This document shows positions 43,241-51,366 of a stretch of DNA of 64,000 bases, in pieces. Under the pieces are notes generated by a model, which worked only from the letters and a program-made list of their open reading frames with translations, was not told the origin of the DNA and ran no database searches. Source of the DNA: DASUAO01 sp035763745 (GTDB taxonomy: Bacteria > Actinomycetota > Acidimicrobiia > IMCC26256 > PALSA-555); contig DASUAO010000036.1 in the NCBI GenBank assembly GCA_035763745.1, positions 15,219-79,218 on the forward strand. The letters are read 5' to 3'. The position numbers were made by a program, and so were the translations under genes. How positions within the stretch are numbered: the stretch's first letter is position 1; every line of letters begins with the position of its first letter.

Positions 43241-43932
43241 TCGAGCACGATCTCGCACCCGCACGCGTCGTCTGGACCGATCGGGGTTCCGCGAACCTGG
43301 CCCTGCACGTCGACGACGACCCGGAGCGGGTACGCGCGCACCGGGAGCGGCTCGCCGCCACGCTCCACCTCGCGTCGCCCGCGAGGTGGAGCTGGCTCGA
43401 GCAGGTCCACGGCACGACCGTCGTGGAGGGTGACGCCGTGGTCGGGGTCGAGCCCCCGCCGCGTGCTGACGCCGCCGTCACCGCGACGCCCGGGCTCCCG
43501 CTGGTCGTCCTGACCGCCGACTGCCTGCCGATCGCGCTCGCGTCCGACGACGCGATCGGGGTCGTGCACGCCGGTTGGCAGGGCCTGATGGCCGGTGTCG
43601 TCGAAGCGGCCGTCGATCGTCTGCGGGCCGTGGGGACGGGCGCGGTGCGCGCCGCGATCGGGCCCTGTGCCGGGCCCGATCGCTACGAGTTCGGCCGCGC
43701 CGATCTCGATCGGGTGGTCGAGCGGCTCGGGTCGGGAGTGGAGGCGCGCACTGCCGACGGCCGACCGTCGCTCGACCTGCCCGGCGCCGCACGCAAGGTG
43801 CTCGAGGGCGCGGGCGTTGCCGAGGTATGGGAGAGCGGGATCTGCACGATCGCGTCACCGGACCACTTCTCGTACCGGCGCGAGGGCCGCACCGGTCGGC
43901 AGGCGCTCGTCGCCTGGATCCCGCGTGCCTGA
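43237..43932 (+). CDS. pgeF: Purine nucleoside phosphorylase / laccase-domain protein, CTG start
   Basis: 231 aa if started at the CTG at 43237, which overlaps the ftsZ TGA (CTGA). The first ATG/GTG/TTG in frame is the GTG at 43423, but the 62 residues before it contain conserved family sequence: WTDRGSANLALHVDDDPERV and WSWLEQVHGTTVVEGD, including the zinc-binding His. Further on, LTADCLPIAL, VVHAGWQGL and AIGPCAGPDRYEFG complete the YlmD/YfiH fold. It cleaves purine nucleosides with phosphate and deals with cell-wall-related side products in some species. Conserved next to ftsZ. Confidence 0.85.
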   Translation: MIEHDLAPARVVWTDRGSANLALHVDDDPERVRAHRERLAATLHLASPARWSWLEQVHGTTVVEGDAVVGVEPPPRADAAVTATPGLPLVVLTADCLPIALASDDAIGVVHAGWQGLMAGVVEAAVDRLRAVGTGAVRAAIGPCAGPDRYEFGRADLDRVVERLGSGVEARTADGRPSLDLPGAARKVLEGAGVAEVWESGICTIASPDHFSYRREGRTGRQALVAWIPRA

Positions 43933-44674
43933 CGAGGACGTGCCGGAGCGGGGCCTGCCGGATCGGGGAACGCCGGAGCAGGGGACGACGATTGCCCAGC
44001 GCGTCGTGGCGGTGCGGGCGCGCATCGCCGCGGCAGCCGACCGGGTCGGACGGGACCCGGCGGAGGTCACGCTGGTCGCGGCGACCAAGACCGTCGACGC
44101 GGCCCGGGTGGCAGAGGTCGTGGCCGCCGGTGTCGCGGACCTCGGCGAGAACCGTGCCCAGGAGCTCGTGGCCAAGGCGCCGCTCGTCGCGACCCGGCTC
44201 GAGGCGCTGCGCGCAGGAGCATCGTCGGGCGCGTCGTCACCGACGCCCCGGTGGCACTTCCTCGGGGCGTTGCAGCGCAACAAGGTCCGCGCCGTGGCTC
44301 CGTGGGTGTCCTGCTGGCAGTCGGTCGACCGCGCGGCGCTCGGCGCGGTGATCGCACGCCACGCGCCGGGCGCCCGGGTCTTCGTGGAGGTCAACCTCGG
44401 CCGAGAGGACCAGAAGCCCGGGTGCCCCCCGGAGTCGGCCGGCGAGCTCTGCCGGGCGCTCGGCGACCTCGGGCTGCACGTCGAGGGCCTGATGGCGGTC
44501 CCTCCGAGGGACGACGACCCCCGCGGCTGGTTCACGACGCTGCGCGGCCTCGCGGCCGAGCTCGGGATCGCCGGCCTGTCGATGGGGATGAGCGACGACT
44601 TCGAGATCGCCGTCGAGGAGGGTGCCACCGTGGTGCGGGTCGGACGGGCGATCTTCGGGGAGCGGCCGACATGA
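43925..44674 (+). CDS. yggS: PLP homeostasis protein YggS
   Basis: 249 aa from the GTG at 43925 (8-nt overlap with pgeF); a GTG at 43940 is possible, and the first ~25 residues are low complexity. VTLVAATKTVDAARV holds the PLP Lys, DLGENRAQELVAKA follows, then RWHFLGALQRNKVRAVAP, and LSMGMSDDFEIAVEEGATVV with RVGRAIFGER at the end. It binds PLP without enzyme activity and balances PLP pools. An Ala/Gly/Ser insert (GASSGASSPTP) sits before RWHFLG. Confidence 0.93.
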   Translation: MPDEDVPERGLPDRGTPEQGTTIAQRVVAVRARIAAAADRVGRDPAEVTLVAATKTVDAARVAEVVAAGVADLGENRAQELVAKAPLVATRLEALRAGASSGASSPTPRWHFLGALQRNKVRAVAPWVSCWQSVDRAALGAVIARHAPGARVFVEVNLGREDQKPGCPPESAGELCRALGDLGLHVEGLMAVPPRDDDPRGWFTTLRGLAAELGIAGLSMGMSDDFEIAVEEGATVVRVGRAIFGERPT

Positions 44675-44767
44675 CTCGTTCGCGCCGCGGTTCTGCGGGG
44701 GCCAGACGGTAGGATTCCTTCCCGGAGGGCGTGCCGTCTCCGTTCCGTGGTGCACGCGACAGATCGA

Positions 44768-45451
44768 GTGGCTTCTCTCTGGCACCGGGCGATGGTCTAC
44801 CTGGGCCTGCAGGACGATGATGAGTACGGCTACGAGGGGTACGGTGCCGACGCGCCCTACGCCGAGGGCTACGGCGGCGATCCGGGGCATCGACCTCCGC
44901 CGGGTCGCACGGACCACAACGGGCCGGGGCCCGGACCCGATGATCCCTACGGGGCTCCCCGGGCGTACCCCGAGCCCCGCGGCGTCGACGTCCGCCCGCT
45001 CGGCGGTCCGGACCCGCGTTCGGTCTCGGTTCGTGAGGTCCCCGAGGGGAGAGGCTCCGAGGGCCCCGGCGCCGGGTACGGCGAGCCGACGGTCCGCCCG
45101 ATCCCGCGCGACGAGCAGCCGAGCGGGGTCTCGGTGAGTCGGCCCGGGGTCGTGCGTGCGGTTCCCACGACGGCCGGCAAGGTGCACGTGGTCGAGCCGC
45201 GGGGGTTCAACGACGCCCAGCAGGTCGGCGACCGCGTGAAGGGCAACCAGGCGGTGATCCTGAACCTCCAGTCCAGCGACAAGGAGCTGCGGCGGCGCCT
45301 GATCGACTTCTCCAGCGGGCTCGCGTACGCGACCGGTGGCTCGATGTCACGGGTGGCCGACGCGGTCTTCCTGATCTCGCCCCTCGACGTCGAGATCTCC
45401 GAAGAGGAGAAAGATCGACTCGAGGCCCGGGGCCTCTACCGGCGCGACTGA
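44768..45451 (+). CDS. sepF: FtsZ-membrane anchor SepF
   Basis: 227 aa from the GTG at 44768, chosen since SepF starts MASLWRKAMVYLGL and the sequence here reads VASLWHRAMVYLGLQDDDEY, an amphipathic membrane-binding helix. A GTG at 44747 would add 7 residues; neither has a good SD. A Gly/Pro/Tyr-rich linker (~20-125) leads to the SepF fold (VHVVEPRGFNDAQQVGDRVK; NQAVILNLQ; RLIDFSSGLAYATGGSM). Anchors FtsZ to the membrane. Confidence 0.92.
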   Translation: MASLWHRAMVYLGLQDDDEYGYEGYGADAPYAEGYGGDPGHRPPPGRTDHNGPGPGPDDPYGAPRAYPEPRGVDVRPLGGPDPRSVSVREVPEGRGSEGPGAGYGEPTVRPIPRDEQPSGVSVSRPGVVRAVPTTAGKVHVVEPRGFNDAQQVGDRVKGNQAVILNLQSSDKELRRRLIDFSSGLAYATGGSMSRVADAVFLISPLDVEISEEEKDRLEARGLYRRD

Positions 45452-45460
45452 GCGACCACC

Positions 45461-45703
45461 TTGGAACTCGTCTGCGGGCTCATCACGGTCTTCATCGTCA
45501 TCCTCTTCGCGCGCGCGATCCTCTCGTGGTTCCCGGTCCAGCCCGGCAGCGCCCTCGTGCCGATCAACGACCTGCTGGTGACGCTCACGGAGTGGGCGCT
45601 CCGGCCGCTGCGGTCGATCATCCCGCCGGTGGGGATGTTCGACCTGTCGTTCCTCGTCCTGATGTTCGGGCTCTTCATCCTGCGCGGGGCGATCTGCTCC
45701 TGA
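45461..45703 (+). CDS. YggT family membrane protein
   Basis: 80 aa, TTG start 9 nt after sepF. Two transmembrane helices (~2-24 and ~58-79) flank the conserved RAILSWFPV and NDLLVTLTEWALRPLRSIIPP block of the YggT family. It is found between sepF and divIVA in most Gram-positives and cyanobacteria and affects envelope shape or division; the mechanism is unknown. Confidence 0.9.
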   Translation: MELVCGLITVFIVILFARAILSWFPVQPGSALVPINDLLVTLTEWALRPLRSIIPPVGMFDLSFLVLMFGLFILRGAICS

Positions 45704-45763
45704 TCCGGCCGGTACGACGCCGGTTCGGGCCGCCCGAGAGCGGCACGGGCTGAGCGCCGTCGC

Positions 45764-45769
45764 TAGCAT
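45764..45769 (+). promoter_or_regulatory. -10 hexamer TAGCAT, leaderless start of divIVA
   Basis: TAGCAT lies 8 nt before the ATG at 45778; no SD. It suggests that divIVA is transcribed separately from sepF-yggT. Confidence 0.5.
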
Positions 45770-45777
45770 TGGTCGCC

Positions 45778-46866
45778 ATGGCTTCCATGGATGTGACCCC
45801 GCAGGAGCTTCGCGACATCGAGATCCGTGAGGCGTGGCGCGGCTACCACCGCGACGACGTCGACGAGCTGTTGGAGCGGGCCGCCGCGACCATCGAGGAT
45901 CTCGAGGCCGAGAACCACCAGCTCCGAGCGCGCCTCTCCCAGGCGCAGGCGAGCGGCTCGGGACCCGCACCGACCCGACAGCCCGCGCCGTCGCCCCTCG
46001 CCCGGCCCGCACCCGCGCCCGCCCGCCCCGCTCCCGCGCCGGCCCCGGCCGTCGCGCCGGTGCCGACCGGCGACGCCGACATCATCCAGCGCACCCTGCT
46101 CCTCGCGCAGAAGGCGGCCGACGAGGCGATCGCCGACGCGCGTCGCCGGGCACAGGAGATCGTCGGCTCGGCCGAGGCCAAGGCGACCAAGCTCGTCGAC
46201 GAGGCCGAGTCGAAGGCGGCGGAGATCGCGGCTGCCGAGCGCAAGAAGCTCGAAGAGGACATCGTGCGGCTCCAGCAGGCCCGCGACACGCTCAACGCCG
46301 ACGTCGACACGTTGGAACGCTTCGAGCAGGAGTACCGCGACCGGCTCCGACGTGCGATCGAAGGCGAGCTGGACCTCCTCGCGCAGGCGACCGGCGTCGG
46401 GCAGCGCCCCGAGATGTCGGCGATCGACCTCCCACAGTCCAGCGCGCCGAGCCGACCGGCCCCCACGCGGCCCGCTCCGGTCGCGCCGCCGGCCGTGGAG
46501 GAGGAGGACTCCTGGTCCGCATCGCAGGAAGGGGCCGTCTCCGTGGAGGGCGCGGCGTCCATCGACGACCAGGACCCGACCCAGCACGTGGCGCCCGCAC
46601 CGCCCGCCGACTCCTGGGACACCGGTCCCGCGGGTGGGTGGACCGATGCGCCGACGGCGTCGGTGGTCGAGGACTCGGGCGACGTCCCCGTCATCGACGA
46701 CGTGGGCGACGGTGCCAGCCTCGACGACGACGCGTTCTTCGCGTCGTTGCGAGAGGCGGTGCGCGACGAAGGCCCGCTCGATCGTGGCGGTCAGTCCGAC
46801 GACGCCGCGTTCTTCGACCAGGAAGACACCGACGAGCACCGAGGGCTGTTCAAGCGTCGGCGCTGA
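45778..46866 (+). CDS. divIVA: Polar growth and division protein DivIVA (Wag31)
   Basis: 362 aa. ATG at 45778 preferred; an ATG 9 nt later would give the common start MDVTPQEL. The N-terminal lipid-binding domain is VTPQELRDIEIREAWRGYHR, followed by a first coiled coil (DELLERAAATIEDLEAENHQ). An Ala/Pro linker (~60-100) leads to a long second coiled coil (~105-205) and an acidic disordered tail. It marks curved membrane and recruits cell-wall synthesis to poles and septum. Confidence 0.93.
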   Translation: MASMDVTPQELRDIEIREAWRGYHRDDVDELLERAAATIEDLEAENHQLRARLSQAQASGSGPAPTRQPAPSPLARPAPAPARPAPAPAPAVAPVPTGDADIIQRTLLLAQKAADEAIADARRRAQEIVGSAEAKATKLVDEAESKAAEIAAAERKKLEEDIVRLQQARDTLNADVDTLERFEQEYRDRLRRAIEGELDLLAQATGVGQRPEMSAIDLPQSSAPSRPAPTRPAPVAPPAVEEEDSWSASQEGAVSVEGAASIDDQDPTQHVAPAPPADSWDTGPAGGWTDAPTASVVEDSGDVPVIDDVGDGASLDDDAFFASLREAVRDEGPLDRGGQSDDAAFFDQEDTDEHRGLFKRRR

Positions 46867-46875
46867 GGTCGCCGG

Positions 46876-49800
46876 TCAGCCGACGACCTCCACGACGACG
46901 GGGATCTCGTCGTCACCGATGTCGAGGACGGGTGCGCCGTCAGGAGCCTCCGACCGCGGGTGGATGGTGAGCCGCACCGCGAGCACCTCGCCCGCGATCA
47001 GGTCCCGGTGTCGATCGGCGGCGGCGGCGACCGCGTCCTCGACGTAGAGATCCGCCGAGATCCGATCGGCGAGCGCGAGGTCGATGGCCTTGCGGTGGTC
47101 GTTGAGCGCACGGACCAGCTCGCGTGCGACGCCCTCGCCACGCAGCGCGTCGTCGACCGTCGTGTCGAGCGCGACCGCCACGCCGCTCTCCTCGGCGAGC
47201 ACGAGGTGCTCGTGGGCCCGGGCCCGGACCTCCACGTCTTCCGATGACAGCGCGACCGACTCGCCGCCGACGTCGAGGTCGTACGCCCCGTCGCGATCGA
47301 GCGCGGCCTGCACGGTCGCACCGTCGACCTCGGCGAGCGCGGCCTTCACCTGCGGCATGAGCGGTCCGACCCGTGGCCCCAGGGTCCGGAAGTTCGGTAC
47401 GACCGCGTACTCGAGGACCCCACGCATGTCCGTGACGAGCTCGATGACCTTCACGTTGAGCTCGGTCGCGACCACCGCGACCAGGTCCTGGGGGATGTCT
47501 GCGCCCGACGGCAGACGGACGAGGGCTCGGGGGAGTGGCTGACGGACCTTGATCTTCGCTTCGGCGCGCGCGGCGCGGCCGAGCGCGACGACCTGCCTCG
47601 TGGTGGTCATCGCGGTCTCGAGGTCGCGATCGATCACGGCTGGATCCGACGCCGGCCAGTCCGCGAGGTGGACCGACTCCGACGTCAGGGCCAGGTTCGT
47701 CCACAGCTCGTCGGCGGTGAACGGACACATCGGCGCCAGGAGCAGCGAGACCGTGCGCAGGCAGTGGTGCAGCGTCGCGTGGGCGAAGCGATCCGAGGAC
47801 TTCCAGAACCGTGGCCGCGACACGCGCACGTACCAGTTCGAGAGGTCGTCGACGAAGCGCTCGACGGCCTGGGACGCCCGGAGCGCATCGAATCGCTCGA
47901 GGGCGTCGGTCGTCTCCTCGACGGTCGACTGCATCCGCGAGCGGATCCACTTGTCCAGGATGGGCTCGCCGAGGTTGGGCTCGTCGCCCGACCCGGCCGC
48001 GATCTCGGGCTCCCAGCCGTCGAGGTTCGCGTAGGTCGTGAAGAAGTAGTAGGTGCTCCAGAGGGTGCCGAGGAACCTGCGCGCGGTCTCGTCGATCATC
48101 TGGACGTCGAAACGGCGACTCGTCCACGGGGAACCGCTCGCGAAGAAGAACCAGCGCAGGGCATCGGCACCGCGCGTGTCCAGGACCGACCACGGATCGA
48201 CGACGTTCCCTCGTGATTTCGACATCTTGAGGCCGTCGCGGTCGAGGATGTGCGCGAGGCACACGACGTCGCGATAGGGCGAACGTTCGAAGACGAGCGT
48301 GTTGACGGCGAGCAGCGAGTAGAACCACCCACGCGTCTGGTCGATCGCCTCGCAGATGAAGTCAGCGGGGAAGCGCTGGTCGAACAGCTCGGTGTTCTCG
48401 AACGGGTAGTGGAGCTGGGCCGCGGGCATGCTGCCCGAGTCGAACCACGCGTCCAGGACCGGCTCGACGCGATGGGCGACCGAGCCGCACTCCGGGCACG
48501 GGATCGTGATCTCGTCGATGGTGGGCCGGTGGAGGTCCATGCCGTCGAGGTCGCGGCCGGAGTGCTCGGCGAGCTCCGCGATCGACCCGATGCACGTGTC
48601 GTGCCCGTGGTCGACGCACCGCCAGATCGGGAGCGGTGTGCCCCAGAAGCGGTCCCGGGAGAGGGCCCAGTCGACGTTGCCCTCGAGCCACTTCCCGAAC
48701 CGGCCGTGCTTGATGTGCTCGGGATGCCAGCCGATCGTCTCGTTCTCGCGGAGCAGGTCCTCGCGCCGGTCCGACGTGCGCGCGAACCACGTGGGCTTGG
48801 CCCAGTAGACGAGTGGGGTGGCGCAGCGCCAGCAGTGCGGGTACGAGTGGGTGTAGTCGACGACCCGCACGAGCAGTCCCGCGTCGGCCAGCTCGTCGAT
48901 GATGTCGGGGTCGGCGTCCTTCACGAACCGCCCCGAGAAGCGCGCGACGTCATGGGTGAACTGGGCGGCCGCATCGACCGGGTTCAGGAGCGGCAGGCCT
49001 TCACGCTCGCCGATCTCGCGGTCGATCTCACCGAAGGCCGGCGCGAGGTGGACGATCCCGGAGCCGTCGTCGGTGGTGACGAAGTCGGCCACCACCACCC
49101 GTCTCGCCGTGTCGTCGAGGGGCAGGTCGTCGAACGGTCGTCGGTAGTGGAGCCCTGCGAGATCCGCGGCGGCGACGGAGCCGAGGACGTCTGCGTCGTC
49201 GCCGAGCACCGCGGTGACCCGGTCGGCCGCGAGGACGAGATCGCGACCACCGTCGGCGTCGCGCGCGCGCGCGTAGACCACCTCGGGCCCCACGGCGACC
49301 GCGACGTTCGAGAGGAGGGTCCACGGCGTGGTCGTCCACACGAGGAGGTCGAAGTCGTGCCCGTCGACGGGGAAGCGGACGAACACCGACGGCTCGGTGA
49401 CGTCGCCGTAGCCCTGGGCCACCTCGTGGCTCGACAACGCGGTGCCGCACCGTCCGCAGTACGGGACGACCTTGAACCCCTCGTAGACCAGGTCGCGCTC
49501 CCACATCGTCTTGAGGTGCCACCAGACGCTCTCGATGTAGGCGTTGCTGAGCGTCCAGTACGCGTCCGCGGTGTCGATCCACATGCCGATCCGCGACGTG
49601 AGCGCCGACCAGTCCTCCACGTACCGGTGCACCGACTCGCGGCAGCGCTCGTTGAACGCGGCGATGCCGTACTCCTCGATCTGGAGCTTCCCGCTGAAGC
49701 CGAGCTCCTTCTCGACCTCCAGCTCCACCGGGAGGCCGTGGCAGTCCCATCCGCCCTTGCGGGCGACGTATCGCCCGCGCATGGTGTGGAACCGCGGGTA

Positions 49801-50004
49801 GAGGTCCTTGAACGACCGAGCCCACACGTGGTGGAGGCCGGGCTGGCCGTTGGCGGTCGGTGGGCCCTCGTAGAACACCCACTCCCGCGCGCCCACCCGA
49901 CGCCGGAGGCTCTCGGCGAAGACGTCGTCCTCGGCCCATCTGGTGAGGACGCGGCGCTCGAGCGCGACGAGATCGAGGTCGCGGCCCACCGCGCGGAACG
50001 GCAC
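46876..50004 (-). CDS. ileS: Isoleucyl-tRNA synthetase, type 2 with GLHH signature
   Basis: 1042 aa, GTG start at 50004. The class I signature that is normally HxGH reads G56-L-H-H59 (PPTANGQPGLHHVW), that is, the first and third residues are swapped. KMSKS is intact at 593-597 (DGLKMSKSRGN). GWDCHGLPVELEVEKELG, the editing domain and WFARTSDRREDLLREN follow the IleRS plan; length and style match the eukaryote-like type 2 enzymes. It charges tRNA-Ile and edits valine. Convergent with divIVA. Confidence 0.95.
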   Translation of the reverse strand: MPFRAVGRDLDLVALERRVLTRWAEDDVFAESLRRRVGAREWVFYEGPPTANGQPGLHHVWARSFKDLYPRFHTMRGRYVARKGGWDCHGLPVELEVEKELGFSGKLQIEEYGIAAFNERCRESVHRYVEDWSALTSRIGMWIDTADAYWTLSNAYIESVWWHLKTMWERDLVYEGFKVVPYCGRCGTALSSHEVAQGYGDVTEPSVFVRFPVDGHDFDLLVWTTTPWTLLSNVAVAVGPEVVYARARDADGGRDLVLAADRVTAVLGDDADVLGSVAAADLAGLHYRRPFDDLPLDDTARRVVVADFVTTDDGSGIVHLAPAFGEIDREIGEREGLPLLNPVDAAAQFTHDVARFSGRFVKDADPDIIDELADAGLLVRVVDYTHSYPHCWRCATPLVYWAKPTWFARTSDRREDLLRENETIGWHPEHIKHGRFGKWLEGNVDWALSRDRFWGTPLPIWRCVDHGHDTCIGSIAELAEHSGRDLDGMDLHRPTIDEITIPCPECGSVAHRVEPVLDAWFDSGSMPAAQLHYPFENTELFDQRFPADFICEAIDQTRGWFYSLLAVNTLVFERSPYRDVVCLAHILDRDGLKMSKSRGNVVDPWSVLDTRGADALRWFFFASGSPWTSRRFDVQMIDETARRFLGTLWSTYYFFTTYANLDGWEPEIAAGSGDEPNLGEPILDKWIRSRMQSTVEETTDALERFDALRASQAVERFVDDLSNWYVRVSRPRFWKSSDRFAHATLHHCLRTVSLLLAPMCPFTADELWTNLALTSESVHLADWPASDPAVIDRDLETAMTTTRQVVALGRAARAEAKIKVRQPLPRALVRLPSGADIPQDLVAVVATELNVKVIELVTDMRGVLEYAVVPNFRTLGPRVGPLMPQVKAALAEVDGATVQAALDRDGAYDLDVGGESVALSSEDVEVRARAHEHLVLAEESGVAVALDTTVDDALRGEGVARELVRALNDHRKAIDLALADRISADLYVEDAVAAAADRHRDLIAGEVLAVRLTIHPRSEAPDGAPVLDIGDDEIPVVVEVVG

Positions 50005-50010
50005 CGACCG

Positions 50011-50016
50011 AGCGTA
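50011..50016 (-). promoter_or_regulatory. -10 hexamer TACGCT, leaderless start of ileS
   Basis: Minus-strand TACGCT ends 6 nt before the GTG at 50004; no SD and no visible T-box leader. Confidence 0.5.
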
Positions 50017-50063
50017 CCGTGAGCGACTCGCGGGGCCGGACCGCAGCGACCTCGAGTGCGTCG

Positions 50064-50093
50064 TTGGAATCGTCGGTCGTCCGGCAGTACGAT
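50064..50093 (+). promoter_or_regulatory. Two-box promoter upstream of the TraR-like gene
   Basis: TTGGAA (50064-50069), 18 nt, TACGAT (50088-50093). It predicts a ~135-nt leader before the ATG at 50235, which itself has a gaggag SD. One of the few genes here with a normal leader. Confidence 0.45.
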
Positions 50094-50234
50094 CCGACGC
50101 TTCCCAGGTCCCGACGACGCGTCCATCGGTCCGACTCGACCAGCGGGTCCGGAGCGCACGGGCCCAGGAAGCACGCGCCCGTCACCCGTTCGGGTGAGCC
50201 CACGCGAAGCACCCCCCGACGACGAGGAGCCGGC

Positions 50235-50861
50235 ATGAAGAAGCGGCAGGGACCGGCGAAGAAGGCCCCGCCGGCCAAGAAGAAGCCGGTCGCGAAGAAG
50301 AAGACCGCGCCGGCGAAGAAGCAGACGGCAGCCACGACGGCGAAGGCGACCAAGACCGCGGCCGGGAAGAAGGTTGCCGCGACGCCTCTGCCCGCACGGG
50401 CGGCTCCCGAGGTCCCGGTCCGGACGCTCAAGAAAGGACACGTCATCTGCGAGCTCTCCGGCTTCGAGGTCCTGCCAGGGGGCCCGGCGCTGTCCCCGAA
50501 GACCATCGAGCGCTTGCGGCTGAAGCTGGTCGACGAGCGCGAGCGCCTGCTGCACCAGGCAGAGGAGCTCGCGGCCGAGGCCGACCAGCTCGCCCACGAC
50601 CGCGAGGCGGGGGACACGCAGTTCGACGAGGAGTCGGGCGAGGGCGACACGGTCAACGTCGAACGCGAGCGTGACCTCCTGCTGTCGGCATCGGCGCGCA
50701 ACGCTGTCGAGGAGATCGACGAGGCGCTCGTCCGAATCAAGAAGGGCACCTACGGGTTCTGCTCGCCGGCCGGGAAGCGACTGTCGCTCGATCGCCTCGA
50801 GGCCTTCCCGTGGGCGAACGTCTGCGTCGATTGCAAGGCGCGTGCCGAACGGCGTCGCTGA
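50235..50861 (+). CDS. DksA/TraR-like protein with Lys/Ala-rich tail
   Basis: 208 aa, ATG with SD. Residues 1-50 are a histone-H1-like tail with AKK, PAKK and AKKK motifs, likely to bind nucleic acid. Residues ~88-165 form a coiled coil (IERLRLKLVDERERLLHQAE) with an acidic tip. The C-terminal zinc finger, normally C-x2-C...C-x2-C, reads GTYGFCSPAGKRLS...NVCVDCK, so C176, C197 and C200 remain while the second Cys is Ala179. It may bind RNA polymerase through the secondary channel. Overlaps lspA by 20 nt. Confidence 0.85.
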   Translation: MKKRQGPAKKAPPAKKKPVAKKKTAPAKKQTAATTAKATKTAAGKKVAATPLPARAAPEVPVRTLKKGHVICELSGFEVLPGGPALSPKTIERLRLKLVDERERLLHQAEELAAEADQLAHDREAGDTQFDEESGEGDTVNVERERDLLLSASARNAVEEIDEALVRIKKGTYGFCSPAGKRLSLDRLEAFPWANVCVDCKARAERRR

Positions 50862-51366
50862 CGGGTCCACGGGACGCGCGGTCGCCGCGCCGCGCAGCCG
50901 ACGACTCGCGTGGTGCGTGGTCGTCGCCGTGGTCGTCATCGACCAGCTGACGAAGGCGTGGGCCGTCTCGTCGTTGGACGACGGGCCGATCTCGATCATC
51001 GGCACCACGATCGAGCTACGACTCGGGTACAACACCGGCGCTGCGTTCAGCCTGTTCGGCGACTACGGCGTCGTCCTCGCCGTGCTCGCGATCGCGATGG
51101 TCGTCGTGCTGGTGCGGATGGTGCACCGCAGCGACGATGTGTGGATGATCGGTGCGCTGGCGCTCGTGCTCGGGGGCGCGCTCGGCAACCTCGCCGACCG
51201 AGTGTTCCGCTCCCCGGGGTTCCTGGAGGGCGCGGTGGTCGACTTCGTGCACATCGACCCGATCCCCACGTTCAACGTCGCCGATGCCGCGCTGACGGTC
51301 GGGGCGGTCACGCTGGTGCTCGCAGGCCTGCTCAGTGGCCGCGGAGCCGGCGACGCGACGTCGTGA
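50842..51366 (+). CDS. lspA: Lipoprotein signal peptidase
   Basis: 174 aa from the GTG at 50842 inside the end of the previous gene. Four transmembrane helices. VIDQLTKAW, LGYNTGAAFSLF, GGALGNLADRVFRS (catalytic Asp) and DFVHIDPIPTFNVADAAL (second Asp) are the LspA motifs. Cleaves signal peptides of prolipoproteins after diacylglycerol addition. GTGA overlap with rluD. Confidence 0.95.
   Translation: MPNGVADGSTGRAVAAPRSRRLAWCVVVAVVVIDQLTKAWAVSSLDDGPISIIGTTIELRLGYNTGAAFSLFGDYGVVLAVLAIAMVVVLVRMVHRSDDVWMIGALALVLGGALGNLADRVFRSPGFLEGAVVDFVHIDPIPTFNVADAALTVGAVTLVLAGLLSGRGAGDATS

Noticed and set aside
43423..43932. GTG at 43423 as the start of pgeF
   Set aside because: It would remove conserved residues, including the zinc-binding His of EQVHG, and leave a 182-bp gap after ftsZ in an otherwise overlapping cluster.
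50019..50234. Upstream extension of the TraR-like gene to 50019
   Set aside because: The extension is Ser/Arg-rich without family match and would cover the two-box promoter; the ATG at 50235 has a good SD.
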